Counted from the first letter of the stretch, positions 8,060 to 16,922 are shown. The stretch: 64,000 bases of DNA from Foliimonas ilicis (GCF_039939195.1 NZ_JBDUUH010000003.1:248001-312000); one strand, 5' to 3'. Notes: a model not told the origin generated them from the sequence alone. Numbers and translations are program-made.

Positions 8060-8962
8060 ATGTCCGACAATTCATCGTCTTCGGTCACGCCGAATGTTCG
8101 TCTCGGCATCGTACTCATGCTGCTCAGTATGCTGATGTTCGCGTTGAACGACACGATGGGCAAGTGGCTGGTCTCGACTTACACAGTCGGCCAGCTCGTG
8201 CTTATCCGAAGCCTAGCCGCGCTTGTCGTTCTGTCTCCGCTTTTCTGGAAAACCGGCACCAAGAAGCTGTTTCTGGTGGAGCGACCGGGCCTGCATCTTC
8301 TTCGCGCATTCCTTTTCGCCTTCGAGGCTTGTGCTTTCTATTTCGCGGTCATCTACATGCCGCTTGCCGACGCAATGACCTATTGGCTGGCGGCTCCGAT
8401 CTATGTCGCGGCCGTCTCGCCGCTGTTTCTGGGCGAAAAGGTCGGCTGGCGTCGATGGACGGCGATCATTCTGGGTTTCGTCGGTGTAATCGTCGCGCTT
8501 GAGCCCTCCGCGCAGACATTTTCATTGCCGGCGCTGCTTTCGTTGGCAGGCAGCCTCGCCTTTGCAATGGCAATGGTGCTCGGCCGTTCATTGCGGGCGG
8601 CATCCGACGCTACGCTCGTGTTCTGGCAGGCGGCGGGAGCGGTGGTGTTTGCGGGATTGATGCTTTTGTTCGGCGTTTCCGAGTGGGTTCCCGTTGGGCC
8701 GCTCGATCTGAGTTTCCTCTGTATGCTCGGTGTCGTATCGATGTTGGCGCATCTACTGGTCAACCGTTCGCTGAAGCTTGCAGACACGTCTACGGTCGTG
8801 CCTTTGCAGTACACGCTGCTCATCTGGGGCATCATTTTCGGCTGGGCAATCTTCGATGATCGTCCACGCTTCGCAATGCTCGTCGGGGCATTGATCATCG
8901 TTGCCTCCGGCCTTTTCATCTTCTTCCGCGAGCAAAAACTCAGACGCGACGGCAAGCTCTGA
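8060..8962 (+). CDS. DMT superfamily (EamA) transporter
   Basis: A 300-residue integral membrane protein with about ten hydrophobic segments and two EamA repeats (roughly residues 15-145 and 155-290), ending in a basic tail FFREQKLRRDGKL. Drug/metabolite transporters of this type mostly export amino acids or metabolites across the inner membrane. Start taken at ATG 8060 (MSDNSSSSVTPNVRLG), directly before the first membrane segment. An in-frame GTG at 7997 has AGAGGA upstream but would fall in a hairpin and add an unlikely 21-residue extension. Substrate unknown; it may export a by-product of the preceding flavoprotein pathway. Confidence 0.85.
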   Translation: MSDNSSSSVTPNVRLGIVLMLLSMLMFALNDTMGKWLVSTYTVGQLVLIRSLAALVVLSPLFWKTGTKKLFLVERPGLHLLRAFLFAFEACAFYFAVIYMPLADAMTYWLAAPIYVAAVSPLFLGEKVGWRRWTAIILGFVGVIVALEPSAQTFSLPALLSLAGSLAFAMAMVLGRSLRAASDATLVFWQAAGAVVFAGLMLLFGVSEWVPVGPLDLSFLCMLGVVSMLAHLLVNRSLKLADTSTVVPLQYTLLIWGIIFGWAIFDDRPRFAMLVGALIIVASGLFIFFREQKLRRDGKL

Positions 8963-9039
8963 AAACCGTAGTTGCATTGAAAGAAGCGTCTCTTGTCCGT
9001 AAGTCTGTGTGCAATGGCTTATCGGACGACAGGATTCGT

Positions 9040-9636
9040 ATGAAAACGGGCGTTGGAATTTTGGTGCTTGCGGCGTGTTTCGTCTTGTCGCCGATGGCCG
9101 CATGGGCCAACTGGAAAGCGGTCGAAAAGGTCGAGACTTACTCGATAACCGGCAAATCCGGTCCCGAACTCTACGCCTCGATCGGCGAGCGCGGGCCGAA
9201 AGCCAGCGTTGGCCGGGCGATTGCGCATACGAATTTCAAGCTGACATGGATACGCGATTACCAGCCGCAAGGCGATGGCTGCACGCTGGTTACAGCGCGG
9301 CCAAAGCTCACCATCACATATATGCTTCCCAAGCCGTCGCAAAAACTGCCCGCGCCGATCAAGCGAAACTGGGACACTTTCATCGCGGGCGTCGAGGCGC
9401 ATGAGATTGTGCATGGCGACCAGATCAAAGACATGGTGAAGGCAATCGAGGCGACCAGCGTCGGCCTTTCGGTTCCAAACGACCCCAACTGCACCAAGGT
9501 CAGGGAGGAGCTACAGCAGCGGCTGGGCAAGCTTTCCATGGAGCAAAGGCAGCGCAGCCGTGACTTCGATCGCGTTGAACTCAGCAATGGCGGCAACATC
9601 CACCAGCTTATCCTGAACCTCGTAAATGGCGGGTAG
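9040..9636 (+). CDS. DUF922 secreted putative zinc protease
   Basis: A 198-residue protein with a Sec signal peptide (MKTGVGILVLAACFVLSPMAAWA, cleavage after residue 23). The mature part contains HEIVH at residues 121-125, an HEXXH zinc-binding motif, in the context VEAHEIVHGDQ. This is the signature of DUF922 (PF06037), annotated as predicted secreted zinc-dependent proteases. Two cysteines (81 and 170 or so) could form a disulfide. AGGA ends five bases before ATG 9040. It converges with the MFS gene with one base between stop codons and has no evident functional link to its neighbours. Protease activity is predicted only from the motif. Confidence 0.85.
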   Translation: MKTGVGILVLAACFVLSPMAAWANWKAVEKVETYSITGKSGPELYASIGERGPKASVGRAIAHTNFKLTWIRDYQPQGDGCTLVTARPKLTITYMLPKPSQKLPAPIKRNWDTFIAGVEAHEIVHGDQIKDMVKAIEATSVGLSVPNDPNCTKVREELQQRLGKLSMEQRQRSRDFDRVELSNGGNIHQLILNLVNGG

Positions 9637-9637
9637 T

Positions 9638-10891
9638 TCAGCGCTTCCCGTTCGCGAGGCGAAGCGATGCGGGGCTCTTGCGCAGTTTGAGCATGGCTAT
9701 CGTGCCGATGATCGGGCCGGGCGCGAGAAACAGGAACGTCCAGCGCCATCCGCCGAGCAGATCGGCCAGATGCGGCATCAGCCAGATGACGAATATGGTG
9801 AGCGCGAAGCCGAGTCCCAATTGCAATGATAGGGCAGTACCCACGAATTCGCGCTGACCGAGTTCGGTGACCGCTGCTGAGAATTGCGCTGAATCGCCGA
9901 TTATCGTTATGCCCCAGACGATGGCGACTGTAGCGATCAGCCATATCGGCCCGCCATAGACGAAGCACATCGCGATTGCGCATGCGCCGGAGATCATCAT
10001 GAAACCGGCGGTGGTGGCTGTGCGCCCGTAACGGTCGGACAGGAGCCCGCCAGCAATACATCCGACGACGCCGGACGCGATTGCGGCAAAGGTTACGAGT
10101 GATGCGAGGGCGGCGGATGGACCGGAAAACAGTTCGATGGAGCTGCGGAGATAAACGAGAAGCCACGCCCACATCGCGTAAAGCTCCCACATGTGGCCGA
10201 GATAGCCGACATTGACCAGAAACAGGTTTCTGTCTCGAAAGACGATGCCGATCTGTGCAGGATTGAAGATCGCCCGCCCGAATGGATGCGGACCTTCCTT
10301 GGCGAAAAGCAGAAAGCAGAGCGCGCCGATAAGTGCGGCGACACTTGAAAGGCTGATGACCAGCGTCCAGTCGAGCGACTGCGCCAGGCTTCGAAAGAGA
10401 TGCGGCAGCGACGAGCCAAGTGTCAGCGCGGCAATCACCGCGCCGAGCGCCAGACCGCGATTGCGCACGAACCATGTCGAGACGAGTTTGAGGGCAGGCG
10501 GATAGACCCCGGCCAGCGCTACGCCGGTCGCGATGCGGCATGCGACGGCACCGGCAGGGCCGGGCTCGAGCAGCAGCATGGCGTTTGCAAGTGCGGCAAT
10601 CGCCGCCGAAGCGGCCATCAGCCGGTTCAGCCTGACGATGTCGGGGAGGTTGACGAAACTAGCCAGCAGCGCACCGGTAACGAAGCCGATTTGCACACCG
10701 TTCGTCAGCCAGCCAACTGCCGTATCCGACAGCGACCATGCGACTTTCAGTTCGGGTGTGACGGCAGTCGCGGAAAACCATGTCGTCAGAGAAAAGACTA
10801 CCGCAACGCATAAAACGCCAAGCACGATCCAGGGATTTTCACCCCGGACCGCGGTTGAAACTTCAGCTTTTATGGGCCGCGACGCGGACAT
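9638..10891 (-). CDS. MFS transporter
   Basis: A 417-residue major facilitator protein with about 12 hydrophobic segments and an MFS loop signature GLLSDRYGRTATTAG between helices. It is the last gene of a leftward operon starting with acetoacetyl-CoA synthetase. ATG 10891 lies one base past the MaoC stop codon, so it is translationally coupled, and it is chosen over an in-frame codon 21 bases upstream inside maoC. The transporter probably imports the carboxylic acid handled by the CoA ligase and thiolase-fold enzymes of the same operon. Exact substrate unknown. Confidence 0.88.
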   Translation of the reverse strand: MSASRPIKAEVSTAVRGENPWIVLGVLCVAVVFSLTTWFSATAVTPELKVAWSLSDTAVGWLTNGVQIGFVTGALLASFVNLPDIVRLNRLMAASAAIAALANAMLLLEPGPAGAVACRIATGVALAGVYPPALKLVSTWFVRNRGLALGAVIAALTLGSSLPHLFRSLAQSLDWTLVISLSSVAALIGALCFLLFAKEGPHPFGRAIFNPAQIGIVFRDRNLFLVNVGYLGHMWELYAMWAWLLVYLRSSIELFSGPSAALASLVTFAAIASGVVGCIAGGLLSDRYGRTATTAGFMMISGACAIAMCFVYGGPIWLIATVAIVWGITIIGDSAQFSAAVTELGQREFVGTALSLQLGLGFALTIFVIWLMPHLADLLGGWRWTFLFLAPGPIIGTIAMLKLRKSPASLRLANGKR

Positions 10892-10892
10892 T

Positions 10893-11345
10893 TCAGTTCT
10901 TTGCGAGCGCAACGGTGAAAACGGTAGCAGTACCAGTCAGGCAGACTTCACCGGCTTCATTGCGAACGCTGGTTTCGATCTTGCAGATAGGCTTGTCGTC
11001 GCGAACGTCCTTGATTTCGACACGCCCGGTGATTTCTTCATCGACGCCGACGGCCTTCACGAATTTCCATTCAACACCGAGAAATACGGTGCCGGGGCCG
11101 GGCAAATCTTCTGCCACGAGCGCGTTGAGAATGCCGGATGTAACGCCGCCCTGCACGATGAGTTTGCCGAATACAGAGGCTTCCGCCAGCGCGCGATCAT
11201 AATGAAGCGGGTTGTGGTCTCCGGTCATCTCGGAAAAGGCTTCGATGTCTTTCATGCTCGTGCGGCGCGAGCGCTCGGCGAAATCACCGACTTTCGGCTT
11301 GCCCTTGATCACGCCGGCCCAGCCGTCTTTCACAGTCTCATTCAT
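10893..11345 (-). CDS. MaoC-like (R)-enoyl-CoA hydratase/dehydratase
   Basis: A 150-residue single hot-dog domain protein. The catalytic Asp/His region of MaoC hydratases is visible as DIEAFSEMTGDHNPLHYDRALAEASVFG, quoted in part: TGDHNPLHYD holds the Asp and His. These enzymes hydrate trans-2-enoyl-CoA to (R)-3-hydroxyacyl-CoA. It lies 15 bases downstream of DUF35 in the same operon. The thiolase-fold protein, DUF35 and MaoC combination also occurs in steroid side-chain and benzylsuccinate pathways, so it may hydrate an enoyl-CoA before a retro-aldol step. GAAAGG lies before ATG 11345. Confidence 0.9.
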   Translation of the reverse strand: MNETVKDGWAGVIKGKPKVGDFAERSRRTSMKDIEAFSEMTGDHNPLHYDRALAEASVFGKLIVQGGVTSGILNALVAEDLPGPGTVFLGVEWKFVKAVGVDEEITGRVEIKDVRDDKPICKIETSVRNEAGEVCLTGTATVFTVALAKN

Positions 11346-11360
11346 TCAAATTGCCTTTCT

Positions 11361-11780
11361 TCAGATTTTGGTTCGTTCGAATGCGGGGAGAGTTCGCCCG
11401 CCGATTTTTGTGGGTTTCAATTTCACAGGATCACCGACGGTGAGGTTTCCTTCTGCCGGTTCATGAATGAAGCTGAGCATGGTCGGCCCCTCGGCCAGTT
11501 CCACCAGCCCGACCGTGAAGGGCGCGATTGGCTGCCAGCCGGGATGTCCGGGCTTGTGAATTACGGAGAATGATTTGAGGCGGCCGGAGCCGGAGGCATC
11601 TTTCCAGCGCAGCCAGTCGCTCCAGCAATGCGGGCAGACCGGGCGAGGGTAGAACACGGACTCTCCGCAATCGTCGCAATGCTGGATGATCAGGCGGCCC
11701 TGCGAGGCGGCTTCCCAGAAGGGAGCAGTCAAGGCCGTAATCGTCGGGCCGGGCGTTTTCAGAAGATCGAAATCCATCAA
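11361..11780 (-). CDS. DUF35 zinc-ribbon/OB-fold protein, thiolase partner
   Basis: A 139-residue protein with an N-terminal rubredoxin-like zinc ribbon, CDDCGESVFYPRPVCPHC (two CxxC pairs), followed by an OB-fold (about residues 65-130). DUF35 proteins bind thiolase-family subunits and help carry acyl-CoA substrates, for example with Ltp2-type aldolases and benzylsuccinyl pathway thiolases. Its ATG overlaps the stop codon of the thiolase-fold gene by 4 bases, which fits a stoichiometric complex with that protein. It is not catalytic itself as far as is known. Confidence 0.9.
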   Translation of the reverse strand: MMDFDLLKTPGPTITALTAPFWEAASQGRLIIQHCDDCGESVFYPRPVCPHCWSDWLRWKDASGSGRLKSFSVIHKPGHPGWQPIAPFTVGLVELAEGPTMLSFIHEPAEGNLTVGDPVKLKPTKIGGRTLPAFERTKI

Positions 11781-12934
11781 TCCGCTCCCAATATCAAAGC
11801 TGTGGCTTCGCTCATCGTCGCGCCGTTTCCGGTGATCAGAGCGGTGCTCGCGTTTGCGATCTGGCGACCGGCTGCGTCGCCGCGAAGCTGGCGAACCGCC
11901 TCGACGATGTGGGTCATGCCGCCGGCAAGGTCGGGCTGGCCGAAGCCGATCTGGCCGCCATGCGTGTTGAGCGGGGCATCGCCGGAATAGCCGAGATGGT
12001 GATCACGGACCCATTTGCCGAAATCGCCGGGTGCGCAAAGTCCGGCATCCTCGATCGTCGTGGCGACCATGATCGTGTAGCAATCGTAGAGCGACAAAAG
12101 GCTCATTTCCTTTGCCTTCGTGCCGGACTGCGCAAATGCGCGCGCCATCGCATCTTTCAGCGGGCCGGATGTCAGGCTGGGTGCCTGCGACACGGCGCGA
12201 TGCGTGACCTTTTCGCCCGCACCCAGGAGATGCACCGGCGGTTTTTTAAGTTGGCGCGCCCGTTCGGACGAAACGACGATGATCGCCTCGCCACCTGCAA
12301 CCGGCATTACGATCTCATAAAGATGGAGCGGTGAGGCAACCATTGGCGATGCGAGCACATCGGCGATCGTCGCTGGCTTGCCGTAGAAAATCGCATCCGG
12401 GTTCGATTGCGCATTGTGGCGGGCAGCCGCTGCGATGGCTGCGAAATCTTCCGCAGTCGAGCCGTATTGCGCCATGTGCGCCTGCATAAGAAGCGCATAG
12501 GACGTGTTGGCGCCGGAGGCCCCGAAAGGCACGTCGAATTCGCGGATCGGATTGCGATTGGGCGAGCGCGGCGGGTTGTCGTCGCGCGCATTGGCAAGCA
12601 CACAGAGCACCGTATCGCACATGCCGGACTGGATAGCGGCGGCGGCGCGCCAGACCATGCCGGCGCCCGAGGCACCGCCAAGATCTACGACGTTTGCCAT
12701 GGTCGGTTTGAGGCCGAGATATTCCGCGATCGTCGCCGGTACATGCTGAGGCGTCTCGCCCACCTGCGGGCCGACGAGCAGGCCGTCGATCTCACCTGGA
12801 TGAATGCCTGCATCGATTGCGGCAAGCTTTGAAACCTGTGCGATAAGCTCCAGCGTGGTGACGCCTTCGGTGCGGCGCACAGGCTTCAACTCGCCGATGC
12901 CGGCAATCGATGCGTTCCAATGCGACCGCCTCAT
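11777..12934 (-). CDS. Thiolase-fold (lipid-transfer-protein-like) enzyme lacking canonical catalytic residues
   Basis: A 385-residue thiolase-superfamily protein. At the usual nucleophile position (CxSG) it has GGASG (residues 86-90), with Gly87 in place of Cys. The usual GHP is GQP (332-334) and the usual C-terminal CxGGG is TGNGA (368-372). All three classical thiolase catalytic residues are therefore missing. It retains LYDCYT at about 282-287. Ltp2-type members paired with DUF35 are acyl-CoA retro-aldolases rather than thiolases, so that activity is the best guess. ATG 12934 overlaps the acetoacetyl-CoA synthetase stop by 4 bases, and its own stop overlaps the DUF35 start. Function inferred. 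Confidence 0.85.
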   Translation of the reverse strand: MRRSHWNASIAGIGELKPVRRTEGVTTLELIAQVSKLAAIDAGIHPGEIDGLLVGPQVGETPQHVPATIAEYLGLKPTMANVVDLGGASGAGMVWRAAAAIQSGMCDTVLCVLANARDDNPPRSPNRNPIREFDVPFGASGANTSYALLMQAHMAQYGSTAEDFAAIAAAARHNAQSNPDAIFYGKPATIADVLASPMVASPLHLYEIVMPVAGGEAIIVVSSERARQLKKPPVHLLGAGEKVTHRAVSQAPSLTSGPLKDAMARAFAQSGTKAKEMSLLSLYDCYTIMVATTIEDAGLCAPGDFGKWVRDHHLGYSGDAPLNTHGGQIGFGQPDLAGGMTHIVEAVRQLRGDAAGRQIANASTALITGNGATMSEATALILGAD

Positions 12935-14883
12935 GCCGCGTGGCTCCTGTCGAGCGCGCCATATTCGGTGAGGCATTCGGGGTTGGCCAGCGAGCCGAGA
13001 TTCTTGACCACGCCGCCTTCCAGAACGGTGCGGGCGGCACCTTCGACGCGTTTGCCGTTCAACGTGTAGGGCACGGCATGGACTGCATGAATGCGATGCG
13101 GAACATGGCGGGGCGATGCCTGTTCGCGAATTCGGCTGCGAATATTTTTCGCGAGTTCTGGGGACAGAGCGACGTCATCCTTGAGCTTGATGCAGAGCAC
13201 AATTTCCTCATCGCCGGAGATCGGCGCGCCGAAGACAAGGCAGTCTTCGATCTCTTTGAAATATTCGCAGGCTGCGTAGATTTCTGCCGTACCGATGCGA
13301 ACGCCGCCCGGCTTCAGGGTGGTATCGGAGCGTCCGTAGATGACGGCGGAGCCGTTCGGGGTGAGTTCGGCAACGTCGCCATGTGTCCATATTTCGCGAC
13401 GCGCGTCGAAATAGGTGTTCATGTAGCGCTCGTAGCCGCCATCGCCCCAGAATGTGATCGGCATTGACGGGAAGGGCTCCGTGCAGACCAGATCGCCCTG
13501 ACTGCCGATGACCGGCGCATTACGGTCGTCCATCACTGCGACGGCCAGGCCGAGACCCTTGACGGTCAACTCGCCGCGCCGGACGGGGTGCAGTGGCGAG
13601 CCCAGCATAAAGCATCCGATGATTTCCGTGCCGCCCGAAATCGACGCGAAAATCATGTCCTTTTTAATCGCGTCGTAGACCCAATCGAACTGATGCGGGG
13701 AGACGGGCGCACCTGCCGACAGGACGGATTTCAAGGCGGAAAGATCGTGCCATTCACCTGGCTTGTAGCCCTCATCGGCGAGCACTGCGAGGTATTTGGG
13801 GCTTGTGCCGAAATGCGTGATCCGCGCCTTTTCAGCGACGCTCCAGAGAGGCGTTACGTCGAGACCGAGTGGTGTCTTGAGGATCGGCGCGCCGTCGTAG
13901 AGAACGACAGTTGCACCGCAGGAGAGGCCGGAGATTACCCAATGGTACATCATCCAGGCGGTGTTCGTGTACCAGCTCAGCACGTCGCCTTGCTGCACAT
14001 CCCCATGCAACACATGCTCCTTCATATGCTGGAGGATGACCCCGCCGACGGAGTGAACGATGGCTTTTGGCGCACCGGTCGTGCCGGACGTGTAGAGAAC
14101 ATAGACGGGATGCGAAAAAGGCACGCGCTCGAATTCGAGCGGTGCGTCGCTGCCGAAAGCCTCATTGTTGTGGAGCGAAATGCCGGTCGGGAGGCTGAGT
14201 TCGGCATCGCCGGTAGTGACAACATGCTGTAATCCGGGCATGCCGGAGGCGATCTCGACAATACGTGACCCGATGTCGTGAACCTTGCCGCCATAGAGAT
14301 AGGTCGGGCTGGCAAACATCACTTTGGGTTTGATCTGACCGAGACGGTCCAGAATGGCGATGACGCCGAAATCGGGCGAACAGGACGACCATGTTGCGCC
14401 AATCGCGGCGGTTGCCAGAAGGGCGACGAGCGCTTCGACGCGGTTCGGCAAAATCCCGGCGACGCAATCGTCTTTCGTGACGCCGGATTGCCTGAGGCCG
14501 TTTGCGACACGCGCGACCATCGCCCGCAATTCGCCGCGCGTGATCGTGCGATAGGAGCCTGCTTCATCCGCTTCGATCAATGCCGTGTCGGCATCCTCGC
14601 CGCGCATAAGAAGGTTTTCCGCCATATTGAGTCGGGCTTCGGGGAAAAATTTCGAACCGGTCATCGGCCGCTCGGCATCGTAGACGAAATCGATGCTGCC
14701 GCGCTCGCCAATGACTTTCGTGAAGTCCCAAAGCTTGCGCCAGAACGTGCCCTTGTCGGCAATCGACCAACTATGCAGCGCATTGTAGTCGTGCGGATCG
14801 AAGCCGCATTCTTTCGAAAAGCGCGCGAGATTGCTGGATTCGAAGCGCGAAGGATCGGGCTTCCAAAGGATTTCTGATGACAA
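12931..14883 (-). CDS. Acetoacetyl-CoA synthetase
   Basis: A 650-residue ANL-superfamily ligase that activates acetoacetate or a related 3-oxoacid with ATP and CoA. The AMP-binding loop YTSGTTGAPKAIVH is at about residues 264-277, and the C-terminal GRSDTTLKPGGVRIGTAEIY hinge is present. The start is TTG 14883: GGGAGG (14889-14894 on this strand) lies five bases upstream, and the protein then begins SSEILWKPDPSRF, matching the family's conserved start. The open frame continues upstream but has no better site. It leads a five-gene operon (thiolase-fold, DUF35, MaoC, MFS). A TetR-type operator at 14924-14941 lies 41 bases upstream. Confidence 0.9.
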   Translation of the reverse strand: MSSEILWKPDPSRFESSNLARFSKECGFDPHDYNALHSWSIADKGTFWRKLWDFTKVIGERGSIDFVYDAERPMTGSKFFPEARLNMAENLLMRGEDADTALIEADEAGSYRTITRGELRAMVARVANGLRQSGVTKDDCVAGILPNRVEALVALLATAAIGATWSSCSPDFGVIAILDRLGQIKPKVMFASPTYLYGGKVHDIGSRIVEIASGMPGLQHVVTTGDAELSLPTGISLHNNEAFGSDAPLEFERVPFSHPVYVLYTSGTTGAPKAIVHSVGGVILQHMKEHVLHGDVQQGDVLSWYTNTAWMMYHWVISGLSCGATVVLYDGAPILKTPLGLDVTPLWSVAEKARITHFGTSPKYLAVLADEGYKPGEWHDLSALKSVLSAGAPVSPHQFDWVYDAIKKDMIFASISGGTEIIGCFMLGSPLHPVRRGELTVKGLGLAVAVMDDRNAPVIGSQGDLVCTEPFPSMPITFWGDGGYERYMNTYFDARREIWTHGDVAELTPNGSAVIYGRSDTTLKPGGVRIGTAEIYAACEYFKEIEDCLVFGAPISGDEEIVLCIKLKDDVALSPELAKNIRSRIREQASPRHVPHRIHAVHAVPYTLNGKRVEGAARTVLEGGVVKNLGSLANPECLTEYGALDRSHAA

Positions 14884-14923
14884 TTCGACCTCCCACAGCC
14901 ACAACGGAAATATATGTTGCAAA

Positions 14924-14941
14924 GTACTGACCGATCGGTAC
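14924..14941. promoter_or_regulatory. TetR-type operator, site 1
   Basis: GTACTGACCGATCGGTAC, an imperfect 18-bp palindrome between the divergent acetoacetyl-CoA synthetase and tetR genes. Its reverse complement matches the site at 16923-16940 in 17 of 18 positions. Its placement suggests that the TetR protein encoded at 15046 controls both divergent units, including itself. Confidence 0.75.
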
Positions 14942-15045
14942 AATTTATAAAACCGTCCATTCTGTCAATCGAAAATCGTTCACTTGCTGTCAGACGAGGC
15001 GTTGGGTTAGGCAAGGTTGTGGAAAATTAAGCGAGCGGGAATCCG

Positions 15046-15651
15046 ATGACGAAAAATGCGGCTGGCAAACTTCGCACTGAAGACGTTTCAGACACGAAGC
15101 GATTGATCATGTCTGTGGCGGCCAAGCTCTTTGCGGAAAAGGGCTATGGAGGCGCTGGCATCAGCGAAGTGGGCGATGCGGCAGGATTCGGAAAAGGCGC
15201 GCTCTACTATCACATCAAGTCGAAAGAAGACCTGCTCTTCGACATCATGACGGTCTACATGATCGACCTGATCGAGGCGGCGCGGTCCATAGAAGAAGCG
15301 GAAGGCACGCCCCAGGATCAGGTTTTTGCACTCAGCCGCAGCTTCATGGAAATCATGTTCGCAAGCCGTCCGGAGATGACGGTCTGTTTCCGCGAAGTGC
15401 ATGCGCTGAGCGAAGGCAGGCGCAAGGACGTGCTTTCGCTGCATTCCGAATATCAGGAAATCTGGGTGCACGTTCTGGCGCGCGGCACTGAGATTGGAAC
15501 GTTCAGGCAAATGACCAAGATCGAAATCAAGGCGCTGCTCGGCATGTATTTCTACAGCTTCCTGTGGGTGCGCGCCGATGGGCCGATCACCATCGAATCC
15601 ATTGCCGACAGTTTTACAGGCATCGTGCTGCGTGCTGCCGGGAGCGCCTGA
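15046..15651 (+). CDS. TetR/AcrR-family transcriptional regulator
   Basis: A 201-residue regulator. The helix-turn-helix lies in the first 70 residues: AAKLFAEKGYGGAGISEVGD and then AGFGKGALYYHIKSKEDLL, with the typical ALYYHIKSKE recognition helix. The C-terminal half is the ligand-binding and dimer domain. Divergent from the acetoacetyl-CoA synthetase operon and followed after 23 bases by an acetyl-CoA acetyltransferase gene. The matching palindromes at 14924 and 16923 are its likely operators. By analogy with FadR/PsrA/LiuR-type regulators its ligand may be an acyl-CoA, but that is an inference. Confidence 0.92.
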   Translation: MTKNAAGKLRTEDVSDTKRLIMSVAAKLFAEKGYGGAGISEVGDAAGFGKGALYYHIKSKEDLLFDIMTVYMIDLIEAARSIEEAEGTPQDQVFALSRSFMEIMFASRPEMTVCFREVHALSEGRRKDVLSLHSEYQEIWVHVLARGTEIGTFRQMTKIEIKALLGMYFYSFLWVRADGPITIESIADSFTGIVLRAAGSA

Positions 15652-15674
15652 CACAATCTCATGCGGAGGAAATA

Positions 15675-16853
15675 ATGCGGGAAGAAATCGTCATCGTTGC
15701 TGCCAAGCGCACGCCGATCGGCAAGCTGAATGGCAGCCTGTCCGGGCTTTCCGCAGCCGAACTCGGTGCGATGGTGATTTCCGCGCTGCTTGAAGAAACC
15801 GGTCTGGAAGGCGGCCAGATCGATGAAGTCATAATGGGGCAGGTTTTGACCGGGGGAGCAGGGCAGAACCCGGCCCGTCAGGCAGCCCTTCGTGCCGGAA
15901 TTCCCGTCAACGTGCCTGCAATGACCGTCAACAAGGTTTGCGGCGCGGGGCAGAAATCGATCCATCTTGCGGCTCAGGCCATTCAGTGCGGCGATGCCGA
16001 TATTGTCGTGGCTGGCGGTCAGGACAGCATGTCCACCGCTCCCCATCTTCTTTACGGCCTGCGGGGCGGCGCGCGCATGGGCGATCAGACGGTCAAGGAT
16101 TCCATGATCGTCGACGGTCTTTGGGATGCATTTCACGATGTCCATATGGGCACGACCGCAGAGCACCTCGCGCGTCGCTATCAGATCACACGGCGCATGC
16201 AGGATGAGTTTGCGGCGGCATCGCAGCGCAAGGCGCGGGATGCCGTTTCGCGCGATAGTTTCCGGGACGAAAAGATCGTCGTTCCGATCGAGACGCGAAA
16301 GGGGAAGATTTCCGTCGAGGCTGATGAGCATCCGAATGCTGGAACGACAGTCGAACAGTTGGGCGGCTTGCGGCCGGTTTTCGCCAGCGAGGGTACGGTA
16401 ACGGCCGGCAATTCTTCAGGGCTGAATGACGGCGCGGCGGCACTGGTGGTCATGTCGGCCAAGCGCGCCGACCAACTCGGACTTTCACCTCTGGCGCGCA
16501 TCGCGTCTTACGCTTCCGCCGGTGTCGAGCCGATGGATATGGGGCTTGGCCCGGTCGCCGCATCCCGCAAGGCGCTTGAACGCGCGGGATGGGCCTCGAG
16601 CGATCTCGACCTGATGGAAATCAACGAGGCGTTTGCCGCTCAGGCCATTGCCGTAAATCGCGAAATGGGTTGGGACACCGGCGCGATCAACGTCAATGGC
16701 GGCGCGATTGCGCTCGGCCATCCCCTGGCTGCTTCAGGTTGCCGGATCGTCGTGACCTTGTTGCATGAAATGATGAAGCGCGATGCGAAAAAGGGCTTGG
16801 CTTCATTGTGCATCGGAGGCGGTTTAGGCGTCGCGCTATGTCTTGAACGCTGA
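15675..16853 (+). CDS. Acetyl-CoA acetyltransferase (thiolase II)
   Basis: A 392-residue canonical thiolase. Nucleophile Cys89 lies in NKVCGAGQKS, His349 in GHPLAASG and the second catalytic Cys379 in CIGGGLGVAL. It interconverts two acetyl-CoA and acetoacetyl-CoA plus CoA. With acetoacetyl-CoA synthetase across the divergent promoter it completes a route from acetoacetate to acetyl-CoA. GGAGGA (15665-15670) sits five bases before ATG 15675. The complete catalytic set contrasts with the degenerate thiolase-fold protein at 11777. AtoB and PhaA functions cannot be told apart here. Confidence 0.92.
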   Translation: MREEIVIVAAKRTPIGKLNGSLSGLSAAELGAMVISALLEETGLEGGQIDEVIMGQVLTGGAGQNPARQAALRAGIPVNVPAMTVNKVCGAGQKSIHLAAQAIQCGDADIVVAGGQDSMSTAPHLLYGLRGGARMGDQTVKDSMIVDGLWDAFHDVHMGTTAEHLARRYQITRRMQDEFAAASQRKARDAVSRDSFRDEKIVVPIETRKGKISVEADEHPNAGTTVEQLGGLRPVFASEGTVTAGNSSGLNDGAAALVVMSAKRADQLGLSPLARIASYASAGVEPMDMGLGPVAASRKALERAGWASSDLDLMEINEAFAAQAIAVNREMGWDTGAINVNGGAIALGHPLAASGCRIVVTLLHEMMKRDAKKGLASLCIGGGLGVALCLER

Positions 16854-16922
16854 TCCGCAGGGCAGTTCATCCGCCGATCCATTTATTTCAGTTGACACTG
16901 ACACGCATATTACCCATCGTCT

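Noticed and set aside
7997..8060. GTG start for the DMT transporter with AGAGGA upstream
   Set aside because: It would lie inside the 7994-8032 hairpin and add 21 residues unlike the family's short N-terminus; ATG 8060 is preferred.
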